The position numbers and the translations under genes are program-made. Positions 1 to 7,551 of a stretch of DNA of 42,229 nucleotides are shown one piece after another (position 1 is the first letter of the stretch; each line of letters begins with the position of its first letter). The notes under the pieces are model-generated. The model was not told where the DNA came from. It was given only the letters and a program-made list of their open reading frames with translations, and searched no databases. The stretch is from Pseudomonadota bacterium. Lineage in GTDB: Bacteria; Bdellovibrionota; Bacteriovoracia; Bacteriovoracales; Bacteriovoracaceae. The stretch lies in contig JAIXOY010000143.1 in assembly GCA_027486525.1 (NCBI GenBank), forward strand, positions 1-42,229, written 5' to 3'.

Positions 1-21
1 AATACTCCGGCGAGGTAATCC

Positions 22-1590
22 ATGCTTGATCTTTGGACCATTAAAACTGCTCTTTTGAGTGTCACGGATAAGACAGGTCTTGAGCCGCTTGCTCGTGAGT
101 TGCAGCGTCGTGGAGTGCAGATTATTTCGACGGGCGGGACCGGTCAGATGCTGCGCCAGTGGGGCATCACTTACCAAGAGATTTCAGAATTCACCGGTCA
201 TCCAGAAGCATTTCAGGGCCGCATGAAGACCATCTCTTTTGCTTGCGCCTCAGCTCTTTTGTTCCGCCGTCAAAACCCCAGTGATGAGCTTGAAGCGGCC
301 CAACTCAATATCAAAGCGATTGATCTGGTGGTCTGCAATCTTTATCCCTTCGAGAAAGTCGCTGCTCAAAATGCCACAGAAGACGTCTTGGTAGAAAACA
401 TCGACATCGGTGGACCGCTGATGATTCGTTCGGCCGCCAAGAACTTCGCTGCCGTGACAGTCCTCACTGACCCGAGCCAGTACACTCAATTCCTCGACAC
501 ATTGCTTGAGTTCCAGGGCCAAACGCCCTTGAAATTCCGCCGTGCCATGAGTGCCAAGGCCTTCACGCGCATTGCTGAATACGATGTGGCCATTGCTGAA
601 AGCATGGGTGACACCACCAGCACAAAATTCATCAAGCTCACGCAGAATGAGACTCTTCGCTATGGTGAGAATCCGCATCAAGCAGCATCAGTGTACAAAT
701 GGGAAAACGCTCAAGGCCCCACGCTGAAAGACGCCAAAATCTTGCAAGGCAAAGAACTCTCATTCAACAACATGCTCGATGCAGATGCTGCGTGGAAGGC
801 TGCCAGTGACGTCCACAATTTGTTCATCGACGGTTGTGCCGGAGTGGTAGTGAAGCACGGCAATCCCTGTGGTCTTGTACACGCACCGTCGGTCATGGTG
901 GCCCTCGAGCGCGCCTGGGTGGGTGATGCAGTGAGTGCTTTCGGCGGCATCATCGCACTCACACAAACGGTGGATGCCAATGTAGCGAACTTCTTCCAGG
1001 ATAAGTTCATCGAAATCCTCATGGCGCCGGCCTTCACAGAACAAGCACGGGCCATCCTCGCCACGAAGAAGAACGTTCGGGTCATGGAACTTGCCGTTCT
1101 GCCAAAAGTAAAAAATGAAATGACTCTACGAAGCTTCAATGGTGGCGTTCTCATGCAACAAGAAGATGAGCAGCTCGCCGTCGAATTGAAACCCGTCACG
1201 AAGACCATGCTGACTGATTCTGAGAGTTCGCTCGCTCACTTTGGTGTCTTGGCCGCGAAGCATTTGAAAAGCAATGCCATCGCCTTGGTTCGCCAAGACG
1301 GAGATGTGATCGAACTCGCCGGTGCAGGAATGGGACAGCCGAACCGCTTGGATTCATTTATGCGCTTGGCGCTTCCGCGCTTGGTGGAGAAGGACATCAA
1401 CCCAGCGTCGGTGATGCTGATTTCAGACGCCTTCTTCCCTTTCGGTGACACGGTTGAAATCGCAGCGAAGGCTGGAATCCGCAAGATCGTTCAGCCCGGC
1501 GGCAGTATCAAAGACAACGAAGTCTTTGCCATGGCCGACAAATACAACGTCGCGATGGTTTGCACCGGTGAAAGACACTTTCGTCACTAA
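22..1590 (+). CDS. purH: Bifunctional AICAR formyltransferase/IMP cyclohydrolase
   Basis: Catalyses the last two steps of IMP synthesis in the cytoplasm. The 522-residue length is normal for the family. The N-terminal MGS-like cyclohydrolase domain shows STGGT (36-40) and the GRMKT motif (66-70, Lys69 matching the known active-site lysine). The formyltransferase part shows RYGENPHQ and KHGNPCG (Lys278, His279). The segment after KT, normally LHPKVHG, reads ISFACAS here without a length change, which is unusual. The ATG at 22 follows a GAGG ribosome site. purM begins 10 bp downstream, so the two form a purine operon that probably starts left of the window. Identity is certain; only the odd motif is open. 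Confidence 0.97.
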   Translation: MLDLWTIKTALLSVTDKTGLEPLARELQRRGVQIISTGGTGQMLRQWGITYQEISEFTGHPEAFQGRMKTISFACASALLFRRQNPSDELEAAQLNIKAIDLVVCNLYPFEKVAAQNATEDVLVENIDIGGPLMIRSAAKNFAAVTVLTDPSQYTQFLDTLLEFQGQTPLKFRRAMSAKAFTRIAEYDVAIAESMGDTTSTKFIKLTQNETLRYGENPHQAASVYKWENAQGPTLKDAKILQGKELSFNNMLDADAAWKAASDVHNLFIDGCAGVVVKHGNPCGLVHAPSVMVALERAWVGDAVSAFGGIIALTQTVDANVANFFQDKFIEILMAPAFTEQARAILATKKNVRVMELAVLPKVKNEMTLRSFNGGVLMQQEDEQLAVELKPVTKTMLTDSESSLAHFGVLAAKHLKSNAIALVRQDGDVIELAGAGMGQPNRLDSFMRLALPRLVEKDINPASVMLISDAFFPFGDTVEIAAKAGIRKIVQPGGSIKDNEVFAMADKYNVAMVCTGERHFRH

Positions 1591-1600
1591 GAGGTAAAGC

Positions 1601-2599
1601 ATGGATTACAAAAAATCTGGTGTGGATATTGAGCTCGCGGATAAGTTCGTCGATCGCATCAAGCGCATGGTGGGAACCACTCACGATGATCGTGTGGTGT
1701 CCGGAGTCGGCGGCTTTGCGGCACTCTATCGCATGGATGAAAAACGGCTGCTCGCCTCGAGCACAGACGGCGTCGGCACGAAGATTAAACTCGCCATTGA
1801 AACCAACACCCACGACACCATCGGCATTGATCTTGTCGCGATGTGCGTGAATGACTTGATCTGCACCGGTGCTCGTCCCATGTTCTTCTTGGATTACTTT
1901 GCGACAGGAAAGCTCGATCTCAATGTTGGTGAAGCCGTTCTCAAAGGCATAGTGGATGGTTGCAAGCAAGGTCGCCTGGCCTTGATCGGTGGGGAGACGG
2001 CCGAAATGCCGGGTATGTATGCCGCTGGTGATTATGACCTCGCCGGATTTTCCGTCGGCGAAGTTTTCCAGGCCGATTTAGTTGACGGCTCAGCCGTCAA
2101 ACCGGGCAACACCATTATTGGTCTTGCTTCCAGCGGATTCCATAGCAACGGATATTCCCTCGTGCGCCAGTTGCTCGCCAAAGTAGAGGATGCAACCAAG
2201 AAAGAAGAGCTCACCCGTCAAGCGCTCACGCCGACGAAGATCTACGTTGATCTGATTCATTCTCTGCGTGAGCACATGGGCACATCGCTTACCGGCATGG
2301 CGAACATCACTGGTTCTGGGATGCTTAATATCCCACGCATGAACCTTGCTCATAGCTACCATCTCCATGAACTTCCCAAAGATATTCCAAGCGTGATGAC
2401 AACGCTTTGTCAGCTTTCAGGCCTGAGTGAGTTTGAACTGGCGCGCACTTTTAACATGGGCGTTGGGTTCGCTTTTGCTACGAATGCACCCGAGAAAGCT
2501 ATGGAGTGGTTGAAAGCGCGGGGAGAAAAAGCGTGGGTGATGGGGACTGTCGGAGATAAGGATGCCGGCGAAGTATTCCTCGCCGGCCAGAAGCTCTAG
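1601..2599 (+). CDS. purM: Phosphoribosylformylglycinamidine cyclo-ligase (AIR synthetase)
   Basis: Converts FGAM plus ATP to aminoimidazole ribonucleotide, step five of purine synthesis. It is 332 residues, slightly under the usual 340-350. The N-terminus has the family signature: YKKSGVDI, then SSTDGVGTKIKLA (ATP/substrate loop), GIDLVAMCVNDLICTGARPMFFLDY, and GGETAEMPGMY further on; the C-terminal half has ITGSGMLNIPR and FNMGVGFAF. GAGGT lies just before the ATG. It is co-directional with purH at 10 bp spacing, so very likely co-transcribed. The stop codon lies 1 bp from the stop of the convergent gene at 2601-3014. Confidence 0.96.
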   Translation: MDYKKSGVDIELADKFVDRIKRMVGTTHDDRVVSGVGGFAALYRMDEKRLLASSTDGVGTKIKLAIETNTHDTIGIDLVAMCVNDLICTGARPMFFLDYFATGKLDLNVGEAVLKGIVDGCKQGRLALIGGETAEMPGMYAAGDYDLAGFSVGEVFQADLVDGSAVKPGNTIIGLASSGFHSNGYSLVRQLLAKVEDATKKEELTRQALTPTKIYVDLIHSLREHMGTSLTGMANITGSGMLNIPRMNLAHSYHLHELPKDIPSVMTTLCQLSGLSEFELARTFNMGVGFAFATNAPEKAMEWLKARGEKAWVMGTVGDKDAGEVFLAGQKL

Positions 2600-2600
2600 T

Positions 2601-3014
2601 CTAGAAACCCGTGCAGTTCAAATCACCATCGGTGCGCTCAGCAACGATCTCTGTGCCTTTGAAGACCAGACCGAACGCGTTGCCGCCGGGGTAGTGTTCA
2701 ACCATAGTGTAGAGCGTGTTTTTGAATCTGAAGACTCTGTAATAGAGGTCGCCAGCTTCTGAGTTATTCCTCAAACTTGCGATCGCCATGTCGATGGTCA
2801 TGGTGCGCGGAACGCGAGTCGCGTAGTGCTTGGCCGTGATGATGATTTGCGCCTTTTGGAGCGATGTGAGGCGAGAGCTCTCTGTCACAACGACTGTTCT
2901 GAGATCACGCACACCTTCGTCTTCAGAAAGATCGTAGGGAAAATCGCAAACCGGTTCAGCAAAAACGCTGAGCGAGAAGAGCATTGTAAATGCTGTCAAA
3001 ATCAAAGATTTCAT
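2601..3014 (-). CDS. Small exported protein of unknown function
   Basis: A 137-residue protein with a clear Sec signal peptide (MKSLILTAFTMLFSLSVFA, cleavage after AEP-like region) so it is probably periplasmic. Mature part begins PVCDFPYDLSEDEGVRD; two cysteines (near the mature N-terminus and in the last few residues, DLNCTGF) could form a disulfide. I do not recognise a family. The start at 3014 is chosen because it begins the signal peptide and has GGAG six bases upstream; a longer frame to 3098 would bury the signal sequence. It is tail-to-tail with purM and divergent from cysK. Confidence 0.75.
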   Translation of the reverse strand: MKSLILTAFTMLFSLSVFAEPVCDFPYDLSEDEGVRDLRTVVVTESSRLTSLQKAQIIITAKHYATRVPRTMTIDMAIASLRNNSEAGDLYYRVFRFKNTLYTMVEHYPGGNAFGLVFKGTEIVAERTDGDLNCTGF

Positions 3015-3171
3015 ATGGACTCCATGGGTTAAATGTAAGATCGGCGCGTTATAGCAGTGCCAAAAGCACTCAGGCACGGGGGACTGAACATTTTTCAAAG
3101 CTTGTGTTGGAGGATGTTAGGTAGACTATCGAGGACTTAGGCTATGATTTTGTCCACGCCCAGGAGGCCCC

Positions 3172-4080
3172 ATGAAAGCTCACACAATCCTCGATACCAT
3201 CGGCAACACCCCTCACTTGAAGCTCAATCGCCTCTTCGGGGCCAGTGAGGTTTGGATCAAGCTCGAGCGCGCCAATCCTGGGGCGAGCATAAAAGATCGC
3301 ATCGCCCTGGCCATGATCGAAGACGCCGAGAAAAGTGGGGCGCTGAAAAAAGGCATGACCATCATCGAGCCGACTTCGGGGAACACGGGTATTGGCCTGG
3401 CGATGGTGTGTGCCGTGAAAGGCTACAAGCTTCTCTTGGTCATGCCGGAATCCATGACCATCGAACGCAGAAAGATCATGTCTGCTTACGGTGCAAGTTT
3501 TGATCTCACGCCTCGTGAGAAGGGCATGAAGGGAGCGATTGCTCGCGCCCAAGAACTCAAAGAGCAAACGCCGAATTCATGGATGCCCATGCAGTTTGAT
3601 AACGCCGCGAACGTGGCCATTCACGAGAAGACCACAGCCCTTGAGATCCTCAAAGATTTCCCGGACGGCATCGATGCATTGATCACCGGCATTGGCACTG
3701 GCGGCCACATCACCGGTGTCGCAAGAGTCTTGAAACAGAAGTTCCCGCAAATGAAAGTCTTCGCCGTGGAGCCCGCTGACTCTGCCGTGCTCTCGGGTGG
3801 TGCTCCAGGACCTCACCCGTTGCAAGGCATTGGTCCGGGATTCATTCCTTCGATAGTAGACCAATCACTCTTGGACGGTGTGATCACCATCACGAAAGAT
3901 GAAGCCTTCACCATGGCGAAACGTTCGGCGCAAGAGGAAGGATTATTCGTCGGCATATCTTCCGGAGCATCGCTCGCGGCTGTGGCGAAGAAGCTTCCGG
4001 ACCTCAAGGCAGGCGCACGCGTGCTCACGTTCTGCTATGACACCGGCGAGCGCTACCTCTCATCTGAAGGTCTGTTCTAG
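3172..4080 (+). CDS. cysK: Cysteine synthase (O-acetylserine sulfhydrylase)
   Basis: PLP enzyme that makes cysteine from O-acetylserine and sulfide. At 302 residues it is a complete fold-type II enzyme of the CysK/CysM family. Visible landmarks: [13 protein letters not shown] near the N-terminus, PLP lysine in PGASIKDR (Lys41, same number as enterobacterial CysK), the substrate loop [11 protein letters not shown], the phosphate loop [11 protein letters not shown], and GISSGAS near the end. AGGAGG lies four bases before the ATG. A TATGAT hexamer at 3143-3148 may be its -10 box, with no convincing -35. CysK and CysM cannot be separated with certainty by eye; the PGASIKDR and GIGPGFIP motifs favour CysK. 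Confidence 0.94.
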   Translation: MKAHTILDTIGNTPHLKLNRLFGASEVWIKLERANPGASIKDRIALAMIEDAEKSGALKKGMTIIEPTSGNTGIGLAMVCAVKGYKLLLVMPESMTIERRKIMSAYGASFDLTPREKGMKGAIARAQELKEQTPNSWMPMQFDNAANVAIHEKTTALEILKDFPDGIDALITGIGTGGHITGVARVLKQKFPQMKVFAVEPADSAVLSGGAPGPHPLQGIGPGFIPSIVDQSLLDGVITITKDEAFTMAKRSAQEEGLFVGISSGASLAAVAKKLPDLKAGARVLTFCYDTGERYLSSEGLF

Positions 4081-4105
4081 GAGGGCGAGGGGAGGGGTAG
4101 GAAAT

Positions 4106-5008
4106 TTACAAAGAGCGACGCCATTCCTCGCTGAAAGCGCTTCTAAGCGCCGGGAACGTAAAGGCCGGGCGATGCGTAGGAATGATAGACAGGACGATGT
4201 CGCGCGCCCACACGCACAGCTTTTGTGTTTCTTCGGAGGACCCGAGCTCAGGATTGATTTCGACGACTTCAGCACTGACCACGCGTTGCTCTTGCGCGAT
4301 AACTTCAAAGGCTTTTTCGACTTCTTGAAAGCTCATGCCATTTTCCACGCGCGTACCGGTGCTCTGGATGAGTCCCGAATCTAAAGCATCCACATCAAAG
4401 CTAATATGCACTGGTGATTTACCTTTCGGGTCCATGCGACGAAGTTCCCGACGAAGGATGTTTTCAAACTCCGGACCACGCGCTTCTTCGGGCGTGATCA
4501 CTGCGATATCTAATTCTTCAATGAGCATGCGCTCGTAGGGATCAATCGAGCGGGTCCCGATATAAAGCAAGCGCTGAGGTGAGAGTGTCCGTTGCAGCCA
4601 CCACGGCGCGCCTTCTTTAGCACCTAAGAGCCAAGCGAGCGGCATGCCATGCATGTTTCCAGTGGGTGAAGCCGACGGAACGTTGGCATCGGCGTGAGCA
4701 TCGATCCACACCACGATAAGATCTGGATGATGGTGAAGCATACCGTGAACGGTGCCGAGTCCTTGCCCGTGATCTCCGCCGACCAGGCACAAGAATTTCT
4801 TCCTCAGATCTAGCGAAGTAATTTTTTTTGAGAGGGCTTGGGCGTGATGGATGGCCGCTTCTCGGCCGTGAAATTCTGGAGCGGCCACGTCGCCAAGGTC
4901 TTGCCAGGCTGCGGGCAAAGATTCGCGAAAAGCCGCCGGAGCCAACGCCGTGCCCAGATGGCCTTGGCCAGCATGAAAAGGGACCCCCAAAAATAACGTC
5001 TGATCCAT
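4106..5008 (-). CDS. Arginase (ureohydrolase family)
   Basis: Mn-dependent hydrolase expected to split arginine into ornithine and urea. The 300-residue length and motif spacing fit arginase: GGDHGQGLGT (first metal histidine), WIDAHADAN followed by SPTGNMHGMPLAWLLG (the arginase-type substrate loop), and SFDVDALDSGLIQSTGTRVENG. The usual GGDHS serine is glycine here. ATG at 5008 is chosen over the in-frame GTG at 5017 because AGGGAA sits about nine bases before the ATG but only one base before the GTG. It is convergent with cysK. A second, agmatinase-like ureohydrolase is encoded at 30219-31295, so the cell has two family members. Confidence 0.88.
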   Translation of the reverse strand: MDQTLFLGVPFHAGQGHLGTALAPAAFRESLPAAWQDLGDVAAPEFHGREAAIHHAQALSKKITSLDLRKKFLCLVGGDHGQGLGTVHGMLHHHPDLIVVWIDAHADANVPSASPTGNMHGMPLAWLLGAKEGAPWWLQRTLSPQRLLYIGTRSIDPYERMLIEELDIAVITPEEARGPEFENILRRELRRMDPKGKSPVHISFDVDALDSGLIQSTGTRVENGMSFQEVEKAFEVIAQEQRVVSAEVVEINPELGSSEETQKLCVWARDIVLSIIPTHRPAFTFPALRSAFSEEWRRSL

Positions 5009-5073
5009 AGTTTGCACTTCCCTACACAGCTTAAAGAAACCTGGACTCGACGTACGTGCAAAGAAGGTTAAGA

Positions 5074-6159
5074 ATGCGTGAAGAGGATATTCCCATGAAG
5101 CAAAAACCAGTACTTCTGCGTCTGAAGGCCCTGCAGAAAAGAGTCGAGCCCTTTAGTCAGGCTATGCGTCTGGAGCGCAGCCTCTTCGAAGCCCTCGCCG
5201 GTGCCATCTGCTCACAGCAGCTTTCGCTGAAGGCCGCCGCAACGATCTTTGGACGATTCAAAGCTCTCTTCCCCAAAGAGATGCCCAACGCACTTCATAC
5301 GCTCGAACTTCCTCACGCGGCTTTGCGTGGAGTGGGCTTATCAGAAGCGAAGGCCAAAGCTGTTCGTGACCTCGCAGAAAAAACTCTCAGTGGTGTGGTG
5401 CCTGATGATGTCACGGCCCTGGAACTCACCAACGAAGAACTCATCGAACGTTTGATCCAAGTGCGTGGCATCGGGAAGTGGACCGTCGAGATGATTCTGA
5501 TGTTCCGTTACCGGCGTCCGGATGTGTGGCCAGTGGATGATCTCGGCGTGCAGAAAGGATTCAGGCTTCTGTTTCCGGAACTAAAATTTAAAACGGCGAA
5601 GGAACTTCAACCGCTGGGGAATTTCTGGGCCGGGAAGCGTTCAGAAATCGCCTGGTACTGTTGGCGCGCACTGGAAGAAGAGCAGAATCAAACATTCACG
5701 GCGATTCCCATCCTCTGGCAGAAAAAGAAAATGCAGCTGTGGTTGAAAGGTGAGAAACCGTGGCGCTTAGATTTCACCCGCACGAAGACCAAACCTAAAA
5801 CGACCTGGCCCGGTGTGATCAAAGTCGGTAAGTCTAAAACGTCGCTTTGGCAGAAGCGTCTAGAAGCGGCACTGAAGAAAGGGCCTGATCCTTCGATGCT
5901 CGAGATTTCTGGAACTCCTTTTCAGCAACAAGTTTGGGCGGCCATTGCAGCGATCCCATGGGGTGAGACGAGAACTTACCTCGAAATCGCTGAATCCGTC
6001 GGGAATCCGAAAGGGGTGCGGGCCGTGGCCCAGGCCTGCGGCGCCAATCCTTTGCCATTGTTCATCCCTTGTCACCGAGTGGTTGGGACAGGAAATCTGG
6101 GAGGATTTGCCGGTGGTTTGCCGCTTAAGCGCCTGCTCCTGGCAGCCGAAAAGAAGTGA
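5074..6159 (+). CDS. Fusion of AlkA-like DNA glycosylase and O6-alkylguanine-DNA methyltransferase
   Basis: Predicted dual repair enzyme for alkylated DNA. Residues about 1-210 are an HhH-GPD glycosylase: LAGAICSQQLSLKAA, hairpin VRGIGKWTVEMIL (132-137 is GIGKWT), and PVDDLGVQ with Asp155/Asp156 at the catalytic aspartate position of AlkA. Residues about 270-360 are an Ogt/MGMT domain: GTPFQQQVWAAIAAIPWGET, GNPKGVRAV, and the acceptor PCHRV (Cys333). A basic linker with many Lys and Trp joins them. No Ada-type zinc domain or AraC domain is present. Start is uncertain: ATG 5074 (AAGAAGG six bases upstream) or ATG 5095 (AGAGGA seven bases upstream). The stop overlaps the phhA start as TGATG. 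Confidence 0.92.
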   Translation: MREEDIPMKQKPVLLRLKALQKRVEPFSQAMRLERSLFEALAGAICSQQLSLKAAATIFGRFKALFPKEMPNALHTLELPHAALRGVGLSEAKAKAVRDLAEKTLSGVVPDDVTALELTNEELIERLIQVRGIGKWTVEMILMFRYRRPDVWPVDDLGVQKGFRLLFPELKFKTAKELQPLGNFWAGKRSEIAWYCWRALEEEQNQTFTAIPILWQKKKMQLWLKGEKPWRLDFTRTKTKPKTTWPGVIKVGKSKTSLWQKRLEAALKKGPDPSMLEISGTPFQQQVWAAIAAIPWGETRTYLEIAESVGNPKGVRAVAQACGANPLPLFIPCHRVVGTGNLGGFAGGLPLKRLLLAAEKK

Positions 6160-6971
6160 TGCAGAAAAAGCACGTGTACGTATCCAAGGATCCAGATCAG
6201 CATGGTCACATCGACTATGGGGCCACGGATGACGGGACCTGGGCGCGTTTGTACGCTCGTCAACGTGCGCACATTGAAGGGCGCGCTTGCAAAGAATTCA
6301 TTGAGGGCCTTGATGCCGTAAACTTCAATCGAGACCGCGTGCCTCAGCATTCCTATGTCACGGCACAGCTCGACGCTCATCATGGCTGGGGCGTGCAGCA
6401 AGTTCCGGCGCTGATTCCTGCGAGCGAATTTTTCACACTGCTCTCGAAGAAAAGATTTCCCGCGGCGAGTTTTATTCGCCTGCCGGAAGAGCTGGATTAC
6501 ATCGAAGAGCCGGATATCTTTCACGAGTTCTTTGGTCACTGCCCACTGCTTACCAATAAACCGTACGCCGAGTTCATGCACGCCTTCGGTAAGATCGCCC
6601 TGCAGGCAAAACCCAAAGACCGCTTTCAGCTCTTTCGTCTTTTCTGGTTCACCATCGAGTTTGGTTTGATGCAAAAACCCGAAGGCCTGCGTGCCTACGG
6701 CGGTGGCATCCTTTCTTCGTTTGGTGAGACCACTTACGCCCTGGAATCCAGTATCCCGGAACGGAAGCCTTTTGATCCCATTGAGGTTCTTCGCACACCG
6801 TTTCGCATCGACATCATTCAACCGATCTACTTTGTGATCAATTCCTTTGATGACCTCTTCCATCTATTGGATTTGGACCTCATGAAACTGCTCACCGAGG
6901 CCCGCGCTTTGGGCGACCGTCCGCCGAAATTTGAGCCTAAGGGCGCGAATAAAGACTACGCAGGGACATAA
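6159..6971 (+). CDS. phhA: Phenylalanine-4-hydroxylase
   Basis: Iron- and pterin-dependent monooxygenase converting phenylalanine to tyrosine. The 270-residue size fits the single-domain bacterial enzyme without the ACT regulatory domain of animals. Fe ligands are visible: His122 and His127 in DIFHEFFGHCP and Glu167 in FTIEFGLM, with spacing close to that of known bacterial enzymes. YGGGILSSFGE is also typical. The ATG overlaps the preceding stop (TGATG), so translation is coupled to the DNA-repair fusion. An in-frame GTG at 6156 is a less likely start. I see no pterin-recycling gene next to it. Confidence 0.95.
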   Translation: MQKKHVYVSKDPDQHGHIDYGATDDGTWARLYARQRAHIEGRACKEFIEGLDAVNFNRDRVPQHSYVTAQLDAHHGWGVQQVPALIPASEFFTLLSKKRFPAASFIRLPEELDYIEEPDIFHEFFGHCPLLTNKPYAEFMHAFGKIALQAKPKDRFQLFRLFWFTIEFGLMQKPEGLRAYGGGILSSFGETTYALESSIPERKPFDPIEVLRTPFRIDIIQPIYFVINSFDDLFHLLDLDLMKLLTEARALGDRPPKFEPKGANKDYAGT

Positions 6972-7023
6972 AATTCCGTAGTTGCCCGCTCAAGTTTTGC
7001 CGTCTAATTCCGACAAGTATTCC

Positions 7024-7551
7024 ATGAAAATGTGGATTTTGACCCTCACGCTGATGTTGAGCAGTTCTGCGTGGGCCCAAATGCTCAAGCTGGCTGATAC
7101 CTCTGGCAAGATTTTTGTCCCCCAACAAAAGGGCTGGGAGCTAGGCAAAGAAATGTTCGGCATGCCGTTCATTTATTTCTCTCCGCAGGTCAACGGCCAG
7201 CGCTCGAACATTAGCTTCACCGCCACCGGCGCCGACGTCGTGATCGACCTCGCGAACATGGGCCACGACTTCGCCGCTTACAAAAAACTCAAGACAGACT
7301 GGGCCGCGACGGTCCTCGGGAAGCCGCTCGGGTTCTCACCGTACAAGAGCTGGCGAAACGCCCACGGCCACGACGTGCATGAAGTGGGCTTCGAGTTCCA
7401 GCATGAAGAAGACCACTACTTTGAGAAAAGTTACTACGTGAACTGCACCGGTCGTTTGATCTACGCCAAGTCACTGCGGAGCAAAGAAAACGTCGCCCAC
7501 GAAAAAGAGTTCGCCGCCCTGGTGAACGAACTCGATTGCGGGGCCCCATGA
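7024..7551 (+). CDS. Exported protein of unknown function, first gene of a secreted-protein operon
   Basis: A 175-residue protein with signal peptide MKMWILTLTLMLSSSAWA, probably cut before QML, so periplasmic or secreted. The mature part (GKIFVPQQKGWELGKEMFGMPF, later HEVGFEFQHEEDHYFEKSYYVNCTGRLIYAKSL) looks like a small beta-rich fold with two cysteines late in the chain (NCTGR and ELDCGAP). I do not recognise a family. The ATG at 7024 is preferred because it starts the signal peptide; no strong ribosome site is seen. Its stop overlaps the next ATG (ATGA at 7548), so it is coupled to the two large secreted proteins that follow and may assist or accompany them. Confidence 0.75.
   Translation: MKMWILTLTLMLSSSAWAQMLKLADTSGKIFVPQQKGWELGKEMFGMPFIYFSPQVNGQRSNISFTATGADVVIDLANMGHDFAAYKKLKTDWAATVLGKPLGFSPYKSWRNAHGHDVHEVGFEFQHEEDHYFEKSYYVNCTGRLIYAKSLRSKENVAHEKEFAALVNELDCGAP

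Noticed and set aside
3099-3171. Riboswitch or T-box leader before cysK
   Set aside because: The leader is under 75 bases with no conserved riboswitch core; only a possible -10 at 3143-3148 is visible.
6072-6863. 263-codon minus-strand open frame
   Set aside because: It lies opposite phenylalanine-4-hydroxylase and the Ogt domain, both unmistakable.
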